From Variovorax paradoxus (GTDB lineage: Bacteria; Pseudomonadota; Gammaproteobacteria; Burkholderiales; Burkholderiaceae_C): DNA of 64,000 nucleotides. The stretch spans positions 6,823,001 through 6,887,000 of the forward strand of contig NZ_CP045644.1 of NCBI RefSeq assembly GCF_009498455.1, in the 5' to 3' direction. Under the pieces are notes generated by a model that was not told the DNA's origin, did no database searches, and saw nothing but the letters and a program-made list of their open reading frames with translations. A program made the position numbers and the translations under genes. Positions 48,004 to 59,407 of this stretch are shown here, piece by piece (positions within the stretch are counted from its first letter, which is position 1; each line of letters begins with the position of its first letter).

Positions 48004-48112
48004 GCAGAGGCCGACAGCGCCGCCCTCCTGCGAAGGCTCCCATATCTTCGGTATCGCCTGACACAACTTCTTGCGCTTCACTACGGCCCTTGGTCCATGC
48101 AGAGGAGTCACG

Positions 48113-48391
48113 ATGCCCCGACCCAGCCTTCACAGCGCGAGCATCACGCTGAAATTGCCCTTCGACATGAGCGCCGCGCAAGAAGTGGCGGCCCTGCGCG
48201 CCGCGGGCATTCCGGTGGACGACCTGGGCAATGCCATCTCGGGCTTCCTGTTCGTGCGCTTCGGCGACGGCTGGCGCGGCGACTCGAACATCTACCGCTG
48301 GTTTCCGAGCCCCATCGAACGCAGCGCGACCGAGGCCCAGCTCCACGCCGCGCGACCCCGGCGCAGCCTCTCGCTCCAGGCCAAGGGTTGA
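48113..48391 (+). CDS. Hypothetical protein (92 aa)
   Basis: A 92-residue soluble protein with no signal peptide or membrane segment that I recognise. The strong AGGAG site (AGAGGAG, 6 nt before ATG 48113) supports real translation. It contains a hydrophobic and aromatic centre (ISGFLFVRFGDGW and YRWFPSPIERS). No family recognised. The candidate promoter of the magnesium operon overlaps its stop codon. Confidence 0.6.
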   Translation: MPRPSLHSASITLKLPFDMSAAQEVAALRAAGIPVDDLGNAISGFLFVRFGDGWRGDSNIYRWFPSPIERSATEAQLHAARPRRSLSLQAKG

Positions 48392-48417
48392 CGCTGGCAA
48401 TGATGCGGTGCAACAAT
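48388..48417 (+). promoter_or_regulatory. Candidate sigma-70 promoter of the mgt leader
   Basis: TTGACG at 48388-48393 and AACAAT at 48412-48417 with an 18-nt spacer: five of six and four of six consensus matches. Transcription from it would give a leader of about 690 nt before the ATG at 49114. Confidence 0.4.
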
Positions 48418-48680
48418 CCGGAAATCATCATTTCGGAGCCCCGTGCGTGGACAGTGCCAGTTGGATCAGTGACAAGACGCGTGCCTCGGCAGGCGTGACA
48501 CCCCCGGCCCTCTAGCGCAGGCAGCTCCCGCGCTTGCGGCCGCCGTGTCCGCAGCGCGAACCCCTTGCCCCACGGGCAAGCGGCTCCCCCTACCGATTCC
48601 CGTTGTTCTTCGTCGCTGACTTTGTCAGTCAGCTTGCGTGCGTCCGTGCGCGAGGCCCTTCAGCGTGAAGGAGCCTTGTC
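48392..48680 (+). promoter_or_regulatory. Structured leader of the mgt operon
   Basis: 289 nt without a convincing gene. It contains two perfect hairpins: CTTGCCC-CAC-GGGCAAG (48564-48580) and GCTGACT-TTGTC-AGTCAGC (48615-48633). The second can alternatively pair TGAC with GTCA over TTT (48617-48627). No match to a named magnesium riboswitch is claimed. Confidence 0.5.
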
Positions 48681-48896
48681 ATGCGCCAGTTTCAAATTCG
48701 TCCGTTGCATCCGCAGACGCGACCGTCGCACGGTCGCCCGTCGGCGCACGCCGCTGCGCCTGCACGCGTGAGCCCCGCACCGCACCTCGACGACGAGCAG
48801 GCCCTGGACCGCGCCGCCGCGCTGTGGACCACGCGCCGCATCCGCAGCTTCCTGCTGTTGCTCGAACAGCCCGGCCACGGCACGACGCGCCGCTGA
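48681..48896 (+). CDS. Small leader ORF (71 aa)
   Basis: A 71-codon ORF with an excellent AAGGAG site 7 nt upstream of its ATG. The first third is rich in Pro, His and Arg (MRQFQIRPLHPQTRPSHGRP), the last third has a short hydrophobic stretch (IRSFLLLLEQPG). No family recognised. It lies in the leader of the magnesium transporter operon, 39 nt before the MDPDP ORF. In Salmonella the mgtCBR leader also has two upstream ORFs (one proline-rich), which makes a regulatory role plausible. Confidence 0.5.
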   Translation: MRQFQIRPLHPQTRPSHGRPSAHAAAPARVSPAPHLDDEQALDRAAALWTTRRIRSFLLLLEQPGHGTTRR

Positions 48897-48934
48897 AGCC
48901 CGCCCCTGCCACTCTCACCGAACAGGAGGCCCCC

Positions 48935-49054
48935 ATGGACCCGGACCCTCGCTTGCGCCGCTGTGCGCCGCCTTCTTCCATGCCCGACCGATCCCCCATT
49001 CACCTCGCAGCCTGCCGCGCTGCGGAGGAGCGCCGCCGTCTGACTGCTGAGTAA
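48935..49054 (+). CDS. MgtL-like magnesium leader peptide candidate (39 aa)
   Basis: A 39-codon ORF starting MDPDPRLRRCAPPSS with a near-perfect AGGAGG site 5 nt before the ATG. The N-terminal Met-acidic-Pro-Asp-Pro pattern followed by Arg is like enterobacterial MgtL (MEPDPTPLPRRR), whose translation is aborted at low magnesium because acidic/Pro stretches destabilise the ribosome. The stop codon is 12 nt before a hairpin that hides the next Shine-Dalgarno site. A magnesium-transport ATPase gene lies downstream. Function is inferred from this combination and is not proven. Confidence 0.6.
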   Translation: MDPDPRLRRCAPPSSMPDRSPIHLAACRAAEERRRLTAE

Positions 49055-49066
49055 GCACGTCGTCAC

Positions 49067-49113
49067 GGGCGTTTCTTCCTTCGCGGCGCGCCGCACCCGA
49101 AGGAAAAACGCCC
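49067..49113 (+). promoter_or_regulatory. Shine-Dalgarno-sequestering hairpin in the mgt leader
   Basis: 49067-49083 pairs with 49098-49113 over 16 bp with a single bulged C (49075). The 14-nt loop contains CGGCGCGCCG. The 3' arm contains the AAGGA ribosome binding site (49100-49104) and the stem ends at the base before ATG 49114. A ribosome stopping at 49054 would sit against the stem. No T-tract follows, so translational control or Rho access is likelier than intrinsic termination. Confidence 0.75.
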
Positions 49114-49223
49114 ATGACCCGCGAACGCCTGCGGCGTGTCGTGCGGACGGCCACGGCCGCCCGTTCCACCGCCCGCCCCTTCCCTTCCGCCGCCCCGCAC
49201 CCAGCCACGCCTGGCTCGCGACC

Positions 49224-49856
49224 TTGTGCGGCCTGGCCGCCGCACAGACCCACGCCGCTGGCGGACACCATGCGGTGGACGACGCCGCCATCCTCGATCC
49301 GGGCCAGTGCCAGATCGAGACCTGGGGCGGCCAGCGCCTCGTGCATGTCGGCCCGGCCTGCCGTGTCGGCCCGGTCGAGCTGGGCCTGAACCTCGAACGT
49401 GAGCGCAACGCCGACGGCCGCACCGTGCGCGCCGGCCCGCAGATCAAGTGGGCCTTTGCGCTCACCGACACGCTGAGCACCGGCGTGCTGGCCTCGGCCA
49501 CGTGGCAACGCAGCACAGAAGACCGCGCCTCGCTGCGCCTCACCGACAGCAGCGTGGTGATCCCCGTCACCTGGCAGTTCGACGACGCATGGCGCGCCCA
49601 CCTGAACCTGGGGCGCGACTTCCATCGCGCACAGCCGAGCACCAGCCACTCGGGCGCGGCGCTCGAATGGGCCGCACTGCCCGCGCTGTCGCTCGTGGCC
49701 GAGCGCTTCCGCGAAGGCGGACGCAACGCCTGGCGCGCCGGCCTGCGCTGGACGGCCAGCCCGTCGGTCAACGTCGATCTCAGCCACGCACGCGACCTGC
49801 GCCACGGCGGCCCGCGCGGCTGGACGCTGGGCCTCACCTGGGCGTTCGCTCGCTGA
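49224..49856 (+). CDS. Exported beta-rich envelope protein, probable frameshift at 5' end
   Basis: About 210 residues from a TTG at 49224. It begins with a probable signal peptide core (LATLCGLAAAQTHA) and continues with alternating amphipathic strands ending in W-x-F-A-R, as in outer-membrane beta-barrel proteins. No ATG exists in this frame. A well-placed ATG with AAGGA site lies at 49114 in another frame, and a one-base loss in the C-rich stretch 49160-49205 would join the two into one complete signal peptide. I therefore suspect a sequencing error or mutation. It precedes mgtA by 24 nt and may be an envelope partner of magnesium uptake. Confidence 0.6.
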   Translation: MCGLAAAQTHAAGGHHAVDDAAILDPGQCQIETWGGQRLVHVGPACRVGPVELGLNLERERNADGRTVRAGPQIKWAFALTDTLSTGVLASATWQRSTEDRASLRLTDSSVVIPVTWQFDDAWRAHLNLGRDFHRAQPSTSHSGAALEWAALPALSLVAERFREGGRNAWRAGLRWTASPSVNVDLSHARDLRHGGPRGWTLGLTWAFAR

Positions 49857-49880
49857 GCGCCCCCACACAGGAGAAGAAAA

Positions 49881-52646
<2,766 letters not shown>

Positions 52647-52735
52647 GAACAGGCATCACCCGGCGAACGCAGGATTGCGGCTGTCACACAAGGCCGCTAC
52701 CCTGCGCCGCACACAGAAGATCAGGAGGATCACTC

Positions 52736-53452
52736 ATGGAAGCCATCCGCAACATCAACCTGCCTTCGCTGCTGAACACCTTCATCAGTGTGGGCGCGGC
52801 CTTTCTGCTCGGCTCGCTGATCGGCTTCGAACGCCAGATGCGCCAGCGCACCGCGGGGCTGCGCACCAACACACTCGTGGCCGTGGGCGCCGCCGTGTTC
52901 GTCGACATGGCGGCCCGCCTGGGCGGCCCCGACGGCTCGGTGCGCGTGGTCGCCTACGTGGTCTCGGGCATCGGCTTCCTGGGCGCGGGCGCGATCATGA
53001 AAGAAGGCGCCAACATCACGGGCCTGAACACGGCGGCCACGCTGTGGGGCTCGGCTGCGGTGGGCGCCTGCGCGGGCGCCAACCTGCTGGGCGAAGCGCT
53101 GATCGCGGCACTCTTCGTGCTCGCGAGCAACACGTTGCTGCGCCCGGTGGTGAACCGCATCAACCGCCGCCCGGTGCACGAGGAATCGAGCGAGGCGACG
53201 TACACGGTGCGCGTGATCTGCTCACGCGCGGCGCGGCCCGAGGTGATGGACCAGCTGCTGGTGCAACTGGAAGCCGCGAACTACCCGGTGCGCGACATCG
53301 ACCAACACGCCTTCGGGCAGGCCGACACGGAGATTGCTGCGACGCTCTACGCCACCGCGGTCGAGCCCGAAGAGCTCGACCAGGTGATTGCAGAGCTGGA
53401 AACGCTGGAAGGTGTCCAGCAGGCGTTCTGGAACGCCTCCGCCGAAGACTAG
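52736..53452 (+). CDS. mgtC: MgtC/SapB-family protein
   Basis: A 238-residue inner-membrane protein with four or five hydrophobic segments and the MgtC signature (LLGSLIGFERQMRQRTAGLRTNTLVAVGAA, GIGFLGAGAIMKEGANITGLNTAATLWGSAAVG). The C-terminal 90 residues form the ACT-like soluble domain seen in longer MgtC proteins. MgtC proteins support growth at low Mg2+ and act on the F1Fo ATP synthase in pathogens. AGGAGG lies 7 nt before ATG 52736; the gap to mgtA is 89 nt. Its stop abuts that of the convergent dehydrogenase gene. Confidence 0.9.
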   Translation: MEAIRNINLPSLLNTFISVGAAFLLGSLIGFERQMRQRTAGLRTNTLVAVGAAVFVDMAARLGGPDGSVRVVAYVVSGIGFLGAGAIMKEGANITGLNTAATLWGSAAVGACAGANLLGEALIAALFVLASNTLLRPVVNRINRRPVHEESSEATYTVRVICSRAARPEVMDQLLVQLEAANYPVRDIDQHAFGQADTEIAATLYATAVEPEELDQVIAELETLEGVQQAFWNASAED

Positions 53453-54895
53453 TTAAACGCCGAGGATCGAAACAGCCTTGGTGTTCAAGTACGCCTCGAT
53501 CGCCTCGGGACCGCCTTCCGAACCGTAGCCCGAATCCTTCACGCCGCCGAACGGCATTTCCGGCGAAGGCGTGGCGGGCTGGTTGATCCACAGCATGCCG
53601 AGCTCGAGCTTCTGGCTCAGCAGGTGCGCGCTCTTGATCGACTTGGTGAAGGCATAGCCGGCCAGGCCGAAAGGCAGGCGGTTGGCTTCGGTGATGGCTT
53701 CTTCGAGCGTGTCGAAGCCGCGGATCGCGGCGATGGGGCCGAAGGGCTCGTTGTTGAACACGTCGGCGTCCAGCGGCACGTCGGTGATGACGGTGGGCGC
53801 GAAGAAGTTGCCGGTGTCGCCGACGCGGTCGCCGCCGGTCGCGATGGTGGCGCCCTTCTTGCGCGCGTCTTCCAGCACGTGGGCCATGGCCGTGAGGCGG
53901 CGGGCGTTGGCCAGCGGGCCGAGGTTGGTGCCTTCGGCCAGGCCGTCGCCCATCTTCAGGCCTTCGGCGTGCTTGACCAGCAGGCTCGCGAACTCATGGC
54001 GCAGGCTGTTGTGCACCAGGAAGCGGGTCGGCGAGATGCAGACCTGGCCCGCGTTGCGGAACTTGGCGGCACCGGCGGCCTTGACGGCCAGTGCCACGTC
54101 GGCGTCTTCGGCCACGATCACCGGGGCATGACCGCCCAGTTCCATCGTGACGCGCTTCATGTGCGAACCGGCCAGCGCGGCCAGTTGCTTGCCGACCGGG
54201 GTGGAGCCGGTGAACGTGACCTTGCGGATGATCGGGTGCGCGATCAGGTAGCTCGATATTTCCGCGGGGTTGCCGAACACGAGGCCCACGACGCCGCCCG
54301 GAATGCCGGCGTCGACAAAGGCCTTCAGCAGCGCGGCCGGCGAGGCCGGGGTTTCTTCGGGCGCCTTCACCAGGAAGGAGCAGCCGGTGGCGAGCGCGGC
54401 GCCGAGCTTGCGCACGATCTGGTTGACGGGGAAGTTCCACGGCGTGAAGGCCGCGACCGGGCCGACCGGCTCCTTGATGACCAGCTGCTGCGCGGCCAGG
54501 TTGCGCGAGGGCACGATGCGGCCGTACACGCGGCGGCCTTCGTCGGCGAACCACTCGATGATGTCGGCGGCGGCCATCATTTCGACCTTGGCTTCGCCCA
54601 GCGGCTTGCCTTGCTCCTGCGTCAGCAGCTTGGCGATGTCCAGGGCGCGTTCGCGGATCAGGCCGGCGGCGCGGCGCATCACGGCGGCGCGTTCGTTGGC
54701 GGGCGTGTCGCGCCAGGCTTCGAAGCCGCGCTGGGCGGCGGCCAGGGCACGGTCGAGGTCGACGATGCTGGCGTGCGCCACCTTGCCGATGGCCTTGCCG
54801 GTGGCGGGGTTCAGCACGTCGAGCGTCTTGCCGTCGGCGGCGTCGACCCATTGGCCGTCGATCAGCAGGCGGGTGTCGGTGTAGGTGGCGGTCAT
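53453..54895 (-). CDS. NAD(P)-dependent succinate-semialdehyde dehydrogenase family protein
   Basis: A 480-residue aldehyde dehydrogenase. Catalytic Glu is in [13 protein letters not shown], Cys in [14 protein letters not shown], the oxyanion Asn in [10 protein letters not shown] and the cofactor loop in [12 protein letters not shown]. Best fit is GabD-type, but position beside glycerate kinase suggests a C3 or C4 semialdehyde from purine or glyoxylate metabolism. Start 54895 ([10 protein letters not shown]) is chosen; the added upstream residues are low-complexity. Its stop is directly adjacent to the convergent mgtC stop. Confidence 0.9.
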   Translation of the reverse strand: MTATYTDTRLLIDGQWVDAADGKTLDVLNPATGKAIGKVAHASIVDLDRALAAAQRGFEAWRDTPANERAAVMRRAAGLIRERALDIAKLLTQEQGKPLGEAKVEMMAAADIIEWFADEGRRVYGRIVPSRNLAAQQLVIKEPVGPVAAFTPWNFPVNQIVRKLGAALATGCSFLVKAPEETPASPAALLKAFVDAGIPGGVVGLVFGNPAEISSYLIAHPIIRKVTFTGSTPVGKQLAALAGSHMKRVTMELGGHAPVIVAEDADVALAVKAAGAAKFRNAGQVCISPTRFLVHNSLRHEFASLLVKHAEGLKMGDGLAEGTNLGPLANARRLTAMAHVLEDARKKGATIATGGDRVGDTGNFFAPTVITDVPLDADVFNNEPFGPIAAIRGFDTLEEAITEANRLPFGLAGYAFTKSIKSAHLLSQKLELGMLWINQPATPSPEMPFGGVKDSGYGSEGGPEAIEAYLNTKAVSILGV

Positions 54896-55070
54896 GGCGA
54901 ACTCTTTCCTTCGAGGACTGGATGGTGAAAACGAAACGGGAAATCGGGCGCGCGGCGCGGCACCCCGTGGGGGTGGGCATGCGACAACGGCGGCCAAGCG
55001 CCGCCGGGGGCCGTAGATTAACCTGAGTTCACAAAGCTTGCCCGCGGCCCCGTTGGAGGCCTGAGCACGC

Positions 55071-56417
55071 CTACAGCACGAGGATCGCGCGGAAGTCGTT
55101 GACGTTGGTGTTCGTCGGACCGGTCACGAACAGGTCGCCGATGGCGTCGAAGTAGCCGTAGGCGTCGTTGCGGTCGAGGTGGTCGGAGAGCTTCTTGCCC
55201 TGCGCCGTGGCGCGCGCCAGGGTGTCGGGCGTGACGAAGGCGCCGGCGTTGTCTTCCACGCCGTCGATGCCGTCGGTGTCGGCGGCCAGCGCCCACACCT
55301 GCGGCTGACCCATGAGCGCACCCGACAGGCCCATGCAGAACTCGCCGGCGCGCCCGCCGCGGCCCTTGGCCTGGCCGGGTTGGCGCGGGCGGATGGTGAC
55401 CGTGGTTTCGCCGCCCGACAGGATGACGCAGGGCCGCGCAAACGGCGCACCGCGCAGCGCCACGGCCCGCGCGAGCGCCCCGTGCACCTTGCCGACTTCG
55501 CGCGATTCGCCTTCGATCTCGTCGCTGAGGATGTGCACCTCGAGGCCGGCGGCGCGCGCGGCCGCGGCGGCGGCTTCGAGCGACTGCTGCGGCGTGGCGA
55601 TCATGTGCGTGCTGTGGCCGGCGAACGCGGCGTCGTCGGGCTTGGGGGTTTCGAGCGCGCCGCTTTCGAGCTGCGCGCGCACGGGCGCCGGCACCTCGAT
55701 GCCGTAGCGGTCGAGGATGGCGAGCGCGTCGGCGCAGGTGGTGGCGTCGGGTACGGTGGGGCCGCTGGCGATCACGGCCGGGTCGTCGCCGGGCACATCG
55801 CTGATGGTGAGCGTGACCACGCGCGCCGGTGCGCAGGCCGCCGCAAGCCGGCCGCCCTTGATGCGCGACAGGTGCTTGCGCACGCAGTTCATTTCGCCGA
55901 TGTGGGCGCCGCTGTCGAGCAGCTGTTTGTTGATGCGCTGCTTGTCGGCCAGCGTGAGGCCGTCGGCCGGCAGTACCAGCAGCGACGAGCCGCCACCGGA
56001 GATGAGGCACAGCACGAGGTCGTCGGCCGTGAGGCCCTGCGTGAGCGCCAGGATGCGCTCGGCCGCCTGCTGGCCGGCCGCGTCGGGCACGGGGTGCGCG
56101 GCCTCGACGAGCTCGATGCGCTGCGGCACGCCTGCGGGGCGCGGCGGAATGTGGTCATAGCGCGTGACGACCAGGCCCGACAGCGGGGCATCGGCCGGCC
56201 ACAGCGCTTCGAGCGCCTGCACCATCGAACCGCCGGCCTTGCCGGCGCCCAGCACCACGGTGCGGCCCTTGGGCGGCTGGGGCAGATGCGCACCCAGCGT
56301 GGACAGCGGCAGTGCGCGGTCCACCGCCACGCGGTACAGGTGTTCGAGGAAGGCGCGCGGGGCTTCGCGCGGATCGGGCGTAGCGGCGATGGCTGAGGGC
56401 GAGGTCGATGCGGTCAT
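55071..56417 (-). CDS. Glycerate 2-kinase, MOFRL family
   Basis: A 448-residue kinase of the GckA/TtuD type. The N-terminal DUF4147-like domain shows [17 protein letters not shown] and [15 protein letters not shown]; the C-terminal MOFRL domain shows [10 protein letters not shown] and [12 protein letters not shown] ... [17 protein letters not shown]. It phosphorylates D-glycerate to 2-phosphoglycerate, closing the route glyoxylate, tartronate semialdehyde, glycerate. It is located upstream of the aldehyde dehydrogenase gene on the same strand, beside urate genes. Confidence 0.92.
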   Translation of the reverse strand: MTASTSPSAIAATPDPREAPRAFLEHLYRVAVDRALPLSTLGAHLPQPPKGRTVVLGAGKAGGSMVQALEALWPADAPLSGLVVTRYDHIPPRPAGVPQRIELVEAAHPVPDAAGQQAAERILALTQGLTADDLVLCLISGGGSSLLVLPADGLTLADKQRINKQLLDSGAHIGEMNCVRKHLSRIKGGRLAAACAPARVVTLTISDVPGDDPAVIASGPTVPDATTCADALAILDRYGIEVPAPVRAQLESGALETPKPDDAAFAGHSTHMIATPQQSLEAAAAAARAAGLEVHILSDEIEGESREVGKVHGALARAVALRGAPFARPCVILSGGETTVTIRPRQPGQAKGRGGRAGEFCMGLSGALMGQPQVWALAADTDGIDGVEDNAGAFVTPDTLARATAQGKKLSDHLDRNDAYGYFDAIGDLFVTGPTNTNVNDFRAILVL

Positions 56418-56487
56418 GGCTTGCGTGTTGTCTCCATTCGGCGATTGTGCGACGACCGGCGGCCCGCCCTTGCAGGCCGCTGCGCCC

Positions 56488-57699
56488 CTAGTTCGTCTTG
56501 GCGCCGGCCTGGAACCAGCGGCTGATGAGCGCCCGCTCGTCGTCGGTGATGTTCGTCGCGTTGTTCATCGGCATGATCTTGGTCACCACGACCTGCTGGT
56601 AGATCGCCTGCGCATGCGCCGTCACCTGGTCGGGCGTGTCGACGCGCACGTTCTTCATCTGCACGGCCGCGCCGTGGCACATGTAGCAGCGCTGCTCCAG
56701 CACCTTCTGCACGTCCTGGTAGGCCACGGCGGGCACGGCCTGGGCGGCGCTGGCCGCGACCGGCGCCACCGGCTCGGGCTTCATCCACACGATGGTGAGG
56801 CCCAGCACCACGATGCCGACCATGGCGTAGGGCAGCGGGTTGCCCGCGTTGCCCAGCTTGAAGCGGTGGCGCACCACGAAGAACTGCCGGATGGCCGCGC
56901 CGCCGAGCATGATCAGCAGCAGCACGATCCAGTTGTACTTGTGCGTGTAGGTGAAGCTGTAGTGGTTGCTCAGCATCGCGAACAGCACCGGCAGCGTGAA
57001 GTAGGTGTTGTGCACGCTGCGCTGCTTGCCGCGCTGACCGTGCACCGGGTCGACCGGCCGGCCTTCGCGCAGGGCCTTCACGTTCTTGCGCTGGCCCGGG
57101 ATGATCCAGAAGAACACGTTGCCGCTCATGGTGGTGGCCATCATGGCGCCCACCAGCAGGAAGGCCGCGCGGCCCGCGAACCACTGGCAGGCCAGCCAGG
57201 TCGCGAAGACGATGAAAATCGCGATCAGCACGCCGACGATGGTGTCGCCGTTCTTGCGGCGCCCGAAGATCTGGCAGATGGCGTCGTAGACCATCCAGAA
57301 CACGACGAAGAAAGCCAGCGCCACGGCAATGGCGGCGCCGGGCTGCCAGTCCATCTTGCTCTTGTCGATGAGGTACGTGCTCGCGTTCCACAGGTACGAC
57401 ATCGTGAAGAGCGCAAAGCCCGTGAGCCACGTCGAGTAGCTCTCCCAGTACGACCAGTGCAGGTGGTCGGGCAGCTTCTTGGGCGCCAGCGCGTACTTCT
57501 GGCTGTTGTAGAAACCGCCGCCGTGCACGGCCCATTGCTCGCCGCCCACGCCCTTGTCGAGCGATTCCTGGTCTTGCGGCTTCTCGAGGCTGTTGTCCAG
57601 CATCACGAAGTAGAAGGAGGCGCCGATCCATGCGATGGCGGTGATGACGTGGACCCAGCGCAGCAGCAGGTTGGCCCAGTCGAGGTAGTAGCTTTCCAT
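56488..57699 (-). CDS. puuD: Membrane-bound urate oxidase (urate hydroxylase) PuuD
   Basis: A 403-residue protein with about eight membrane segments (start MESYYLDWANLLLRWVHVITAIAWIGASFYF) and a C-terminal cytochrome c domain with haem motif CYMCH and Met in KIMPMNN. This is the PuuD architecture: urate is oxidised to 5-hydroxyisourate and electrons leave through haem instead of forming H2O2. Next step is UraH at 59408-59758. Start 57699 is chosen because family members start MxxYxxxW. The operator-like TGTATACA lies 280 nt upstream. Confidence 0.92.
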   Translation of the reverse strand: MESYYLDWANLLLRWVHVITAIAWIGASFYFVMLDNSLEKPQDQESLDKGVGGEQWAVHGGGFYNSQKYALAPKKLPDHLHWSYWESYSTWLTGFALFTMSYLWNASTYLIDKSKMDWQPGAAIAVALAFFVVFWMVYDAICQIFGRRKNGDTIVGVLIAIFIVFATWLACQWFAGRAAFLLVGAMMATTMSGNVFFWIIPGQRKNVKALREGRPVDPVHGQRGKQRSVHNTYFTLPVLFAMLSNHYSFTYTHKYNWIVLLLIMLGGAAIRQFFVVRHRFKLGNAGNPLPYAMVGIVVLGLTIVWMKPEPVAPVAASAAQAVPAVAYQDVQKVLEQRCYMCHGAAVQMKNVRVDTPDQVTAHAQAIYQQVVVTKIMPMNNATNITDDERALISRWFQAGAKTN

Positions 57700-58041
57700 G
57701 TGCTCTCTCGCATCAGATATGAATGAACCTACTGCGCGTCCCGATCTCGCATCTGCGGTCCTCACCGTACGGGCGTACGGTTCCGGTCCTCGATGCGACC
57801 TCGGGTCGCTCGCTACGGTTCCTTCACATCTGCGTAACCCTTTTGGCGCGTGAGGACGCCATCAAAGGGAGGTTTCAGCCTGCTCACCACTGCGGGCGCT
57901 GTAAGCAGAGAAAGTGCCGCGAACGCAGGTCCGTTGAAAACGACCTCGCTCCGCTGCGGCTTGTTGTGGACCGAAAGTGTATACAGTTTTGACACGAGGC
58001 GGGATGCTTTTTGCGGCGTTGCCGCCAAGGGAAAACCCTGT
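57700..58041. other. 342-nt intergenic region upstream of puuD
   Basis: No convincing ORF. On the minus strand the puuD leader would contain hairpins GCGACC-TCG-GGTCGC (57795-57809) and CCGTAC-GGGC-GTACGG (57765-57780). The operator-like site at 57974-57988 lies at its far end near xdhC. Confidence 0.6.
57974..57988. promoter_or_regulatory. Putative GntR operator, site 1
   Basis: AAAGTGTATACAGTT with an 8-bp palindrome TGTATACA at 57978-57985. Identical over 15 nt to the site at 59833-59847 next to the GntR gene. On the minus strand it overlaps a plausible -10 element for puuD. Confidence 0.7.
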
Positions 58042-58848
58042 TCAGCCCAGCGATTGCAACAACTGTGCCGCCACGGCCACCGCGATCACCTCGGGCTCCT
58101 TGCCCGTGATGCCGGGCACGCCGATCGGGCAGGTGACGCGCGCCAGCTCGTCGGCCGTGAAACCGCGCGCCTCCAGCCGGTGGCGGAAGGTGGCCCACTT
58201 GGTCTTGCTGCCGATGAGGCCGATGTAGGGCAGGTCGTTGCGCGTGCGCAAACGCTTCAGGCAGGCGATGACGATGTCGAGGTCTTCGGCGTGGCTGAAG
58301 CTCATGATCAGCACGCGGCTGCCGGGCGCGAGCGCGGCCACCGCGTCCTGCACAGGCTCGGAGTGCTCGGTGTCGATCTGCGCGGGCAGCGCGTCGGGGA
58401 ACACGCCGTCGCGGCTGTCGATCCAGCGCACCGAGAACGGCAGCACGGCCAGCAGGCGAGCCAGCGCGGCGCCCACGTGGCCGCCGCCGAACAGCGCCAC
58501 GGGCTCGAGCTGGGCGACCAGTTCTTTCTGCAGCGCGGGCGCGTCGGCCGCGCCGATGCGCCGGTAGGTCAGGAACATCACGCCGCCGCAGCACTGCCCC
58601 AGGCTCGGGCCCAGCGGGTAGCGCTGCACGCCGTCGAGGCTGCGCGTGCCGGCCAGGATCTCGCGTGCTTCCTGCGTGGCCTGGAACTCGAGCTGCCCGC
58701 CGCCGATGGTGGCCGTGAGCCCGTCGGCCCACACGGCCATCCAGGTGCCGGCCTCGCGCGGGGCCGAGCCCTGCGTCGATTCGACGCGCACCAGCACCGC
58801 GTCTTCATGGCGAAGACGCGCCAGCAATTGATCGACCGCACCGTTCAT
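58042..58848 (-). CDS. xdhC: Xanthine dehydrogenase accessory protein XdhC
   Basis: A 268-residue maturation factor of the XdhC/CoxI family. It shows the GSAPREAGTWM loop, GQCCGGV with paired cysteines, and a Rossmann-type GGGHVGAALARLL. XdhC binds molybdenum cofactor, has it sulfurated and inserts it into XdhAB. Here it is separated from xdhAB by 18 kb but lies among urate genes, consistent with a split purine regulon. Confidence 0.93.
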   Translation of the reverse strand: MNGAVDQLLARLRHEDAVLVRVESTQGSAPREAGTWMAVWADGLTATIGGGQLEFQATQEAREILAGTRSLDGVQRYPLGPSLGQCCGGVMFLTYRRIGAADAPALQKELVAQLEPVALFGGGHVGAALARLLAVLPFSVRWIDSRDGVFPDALPAQIDTEHSEPVQDAVAALAPGSRVLIMSFSHAEDLDIVIACLKRLRTRNDLPYIGLIGSKTKWATFRHRLEARGFTADELARVTCPIGVPGITGKEPEVIAVAVAAQLLQSLG

Positions 58849-58901
58849 GGTCGATACCTTCGGTTGCCTGCGCCTTGAAGACTCACGGTATAACCCCGGC
58901 G

Positions 58902-59405
58902 ATGATGACGAACCGCCAGCTTACGCCGCGCCGCCTCGCCTGGGCAGCGACTGTTCTTTCCGCCTTGTGGCTCGCCGGCTGCGGCTCGACGGGCTCGGTG
59001 CCCGGCCAGCTGAGCGGCACCAGCAGCGCACAGGGCAGCGGCCCCGCACCGCGCGCTTCGAGCGCGGCCACCGCGCGCGACTACCGCCGCGACGCCGCCC
59101 GCCACATCTACAACGCCAACGCCTCGCGCATCTACAAGGGCCAGATGCCGCCCCTGCTGTACGCGGTCGGCACCTTGCAGGTGAACCTCGACACCGGCGG
59201 CAAGGTGGTCTCGATGCACTGGATGCGCGCGCCCAAGCACGCGCCCGAGGTGATCGCCGAGATCGAGCGCACCGTGCTGCAGGCCGCGCCCTTCCCGCCC
59301 GCCCAGCGCCTGGGCGCGGTCACGTGGACCGACACCTGGCTGTGGGACAAGAGCGGGCGCTTCCAGCTCGACACCCTGACCGAAGGTCAACAGCAAGGCG
59401 ACTGA
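58902..59405 (+). CDS. Putative lipoprotein of unknown function
   Basis: A 167-residue protein with a lipobox (LWLAGC) after a short basic N-region; two starts, ATG 58902 and 58905, are possible. The mature part resembles the C-terminal fold of TonB-like proteins (QVNLDTGGKVVSMHWMRAPKHAPEVIAEIERTVLQAAPFP), but the likeness is only suggestive. It stands divergent to xdhC and convergent to uraH, with 2 nt to the latter. No link to purine catabolism is evident. Confidence 0.75.
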   Translation: MMTNRQLTPRRLAWAATVLSALWLAGCGSTGSVPGQLSGTSSAQGSGPAPRASSAATARDYRRDAARHIYNANASRIYKGQMPPLLYAVGTLQVNLDTGGKVVSMHWMRAPKHAPEVIAEIERTVLQAAPFPPAQRLGAVTWTDTWLWDKSGRFQLDTLTEGQQQGD

Positions 59406-59407
59406 CC

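Noticed and set aside
54961..54975. CACCCC-GTG-GGGGTG hairpin between the aldehyde dehydrogenase and glycerate kinase genes
   Set aside because: Short stem without T-tract or conserved context; not enough to call a terminator.
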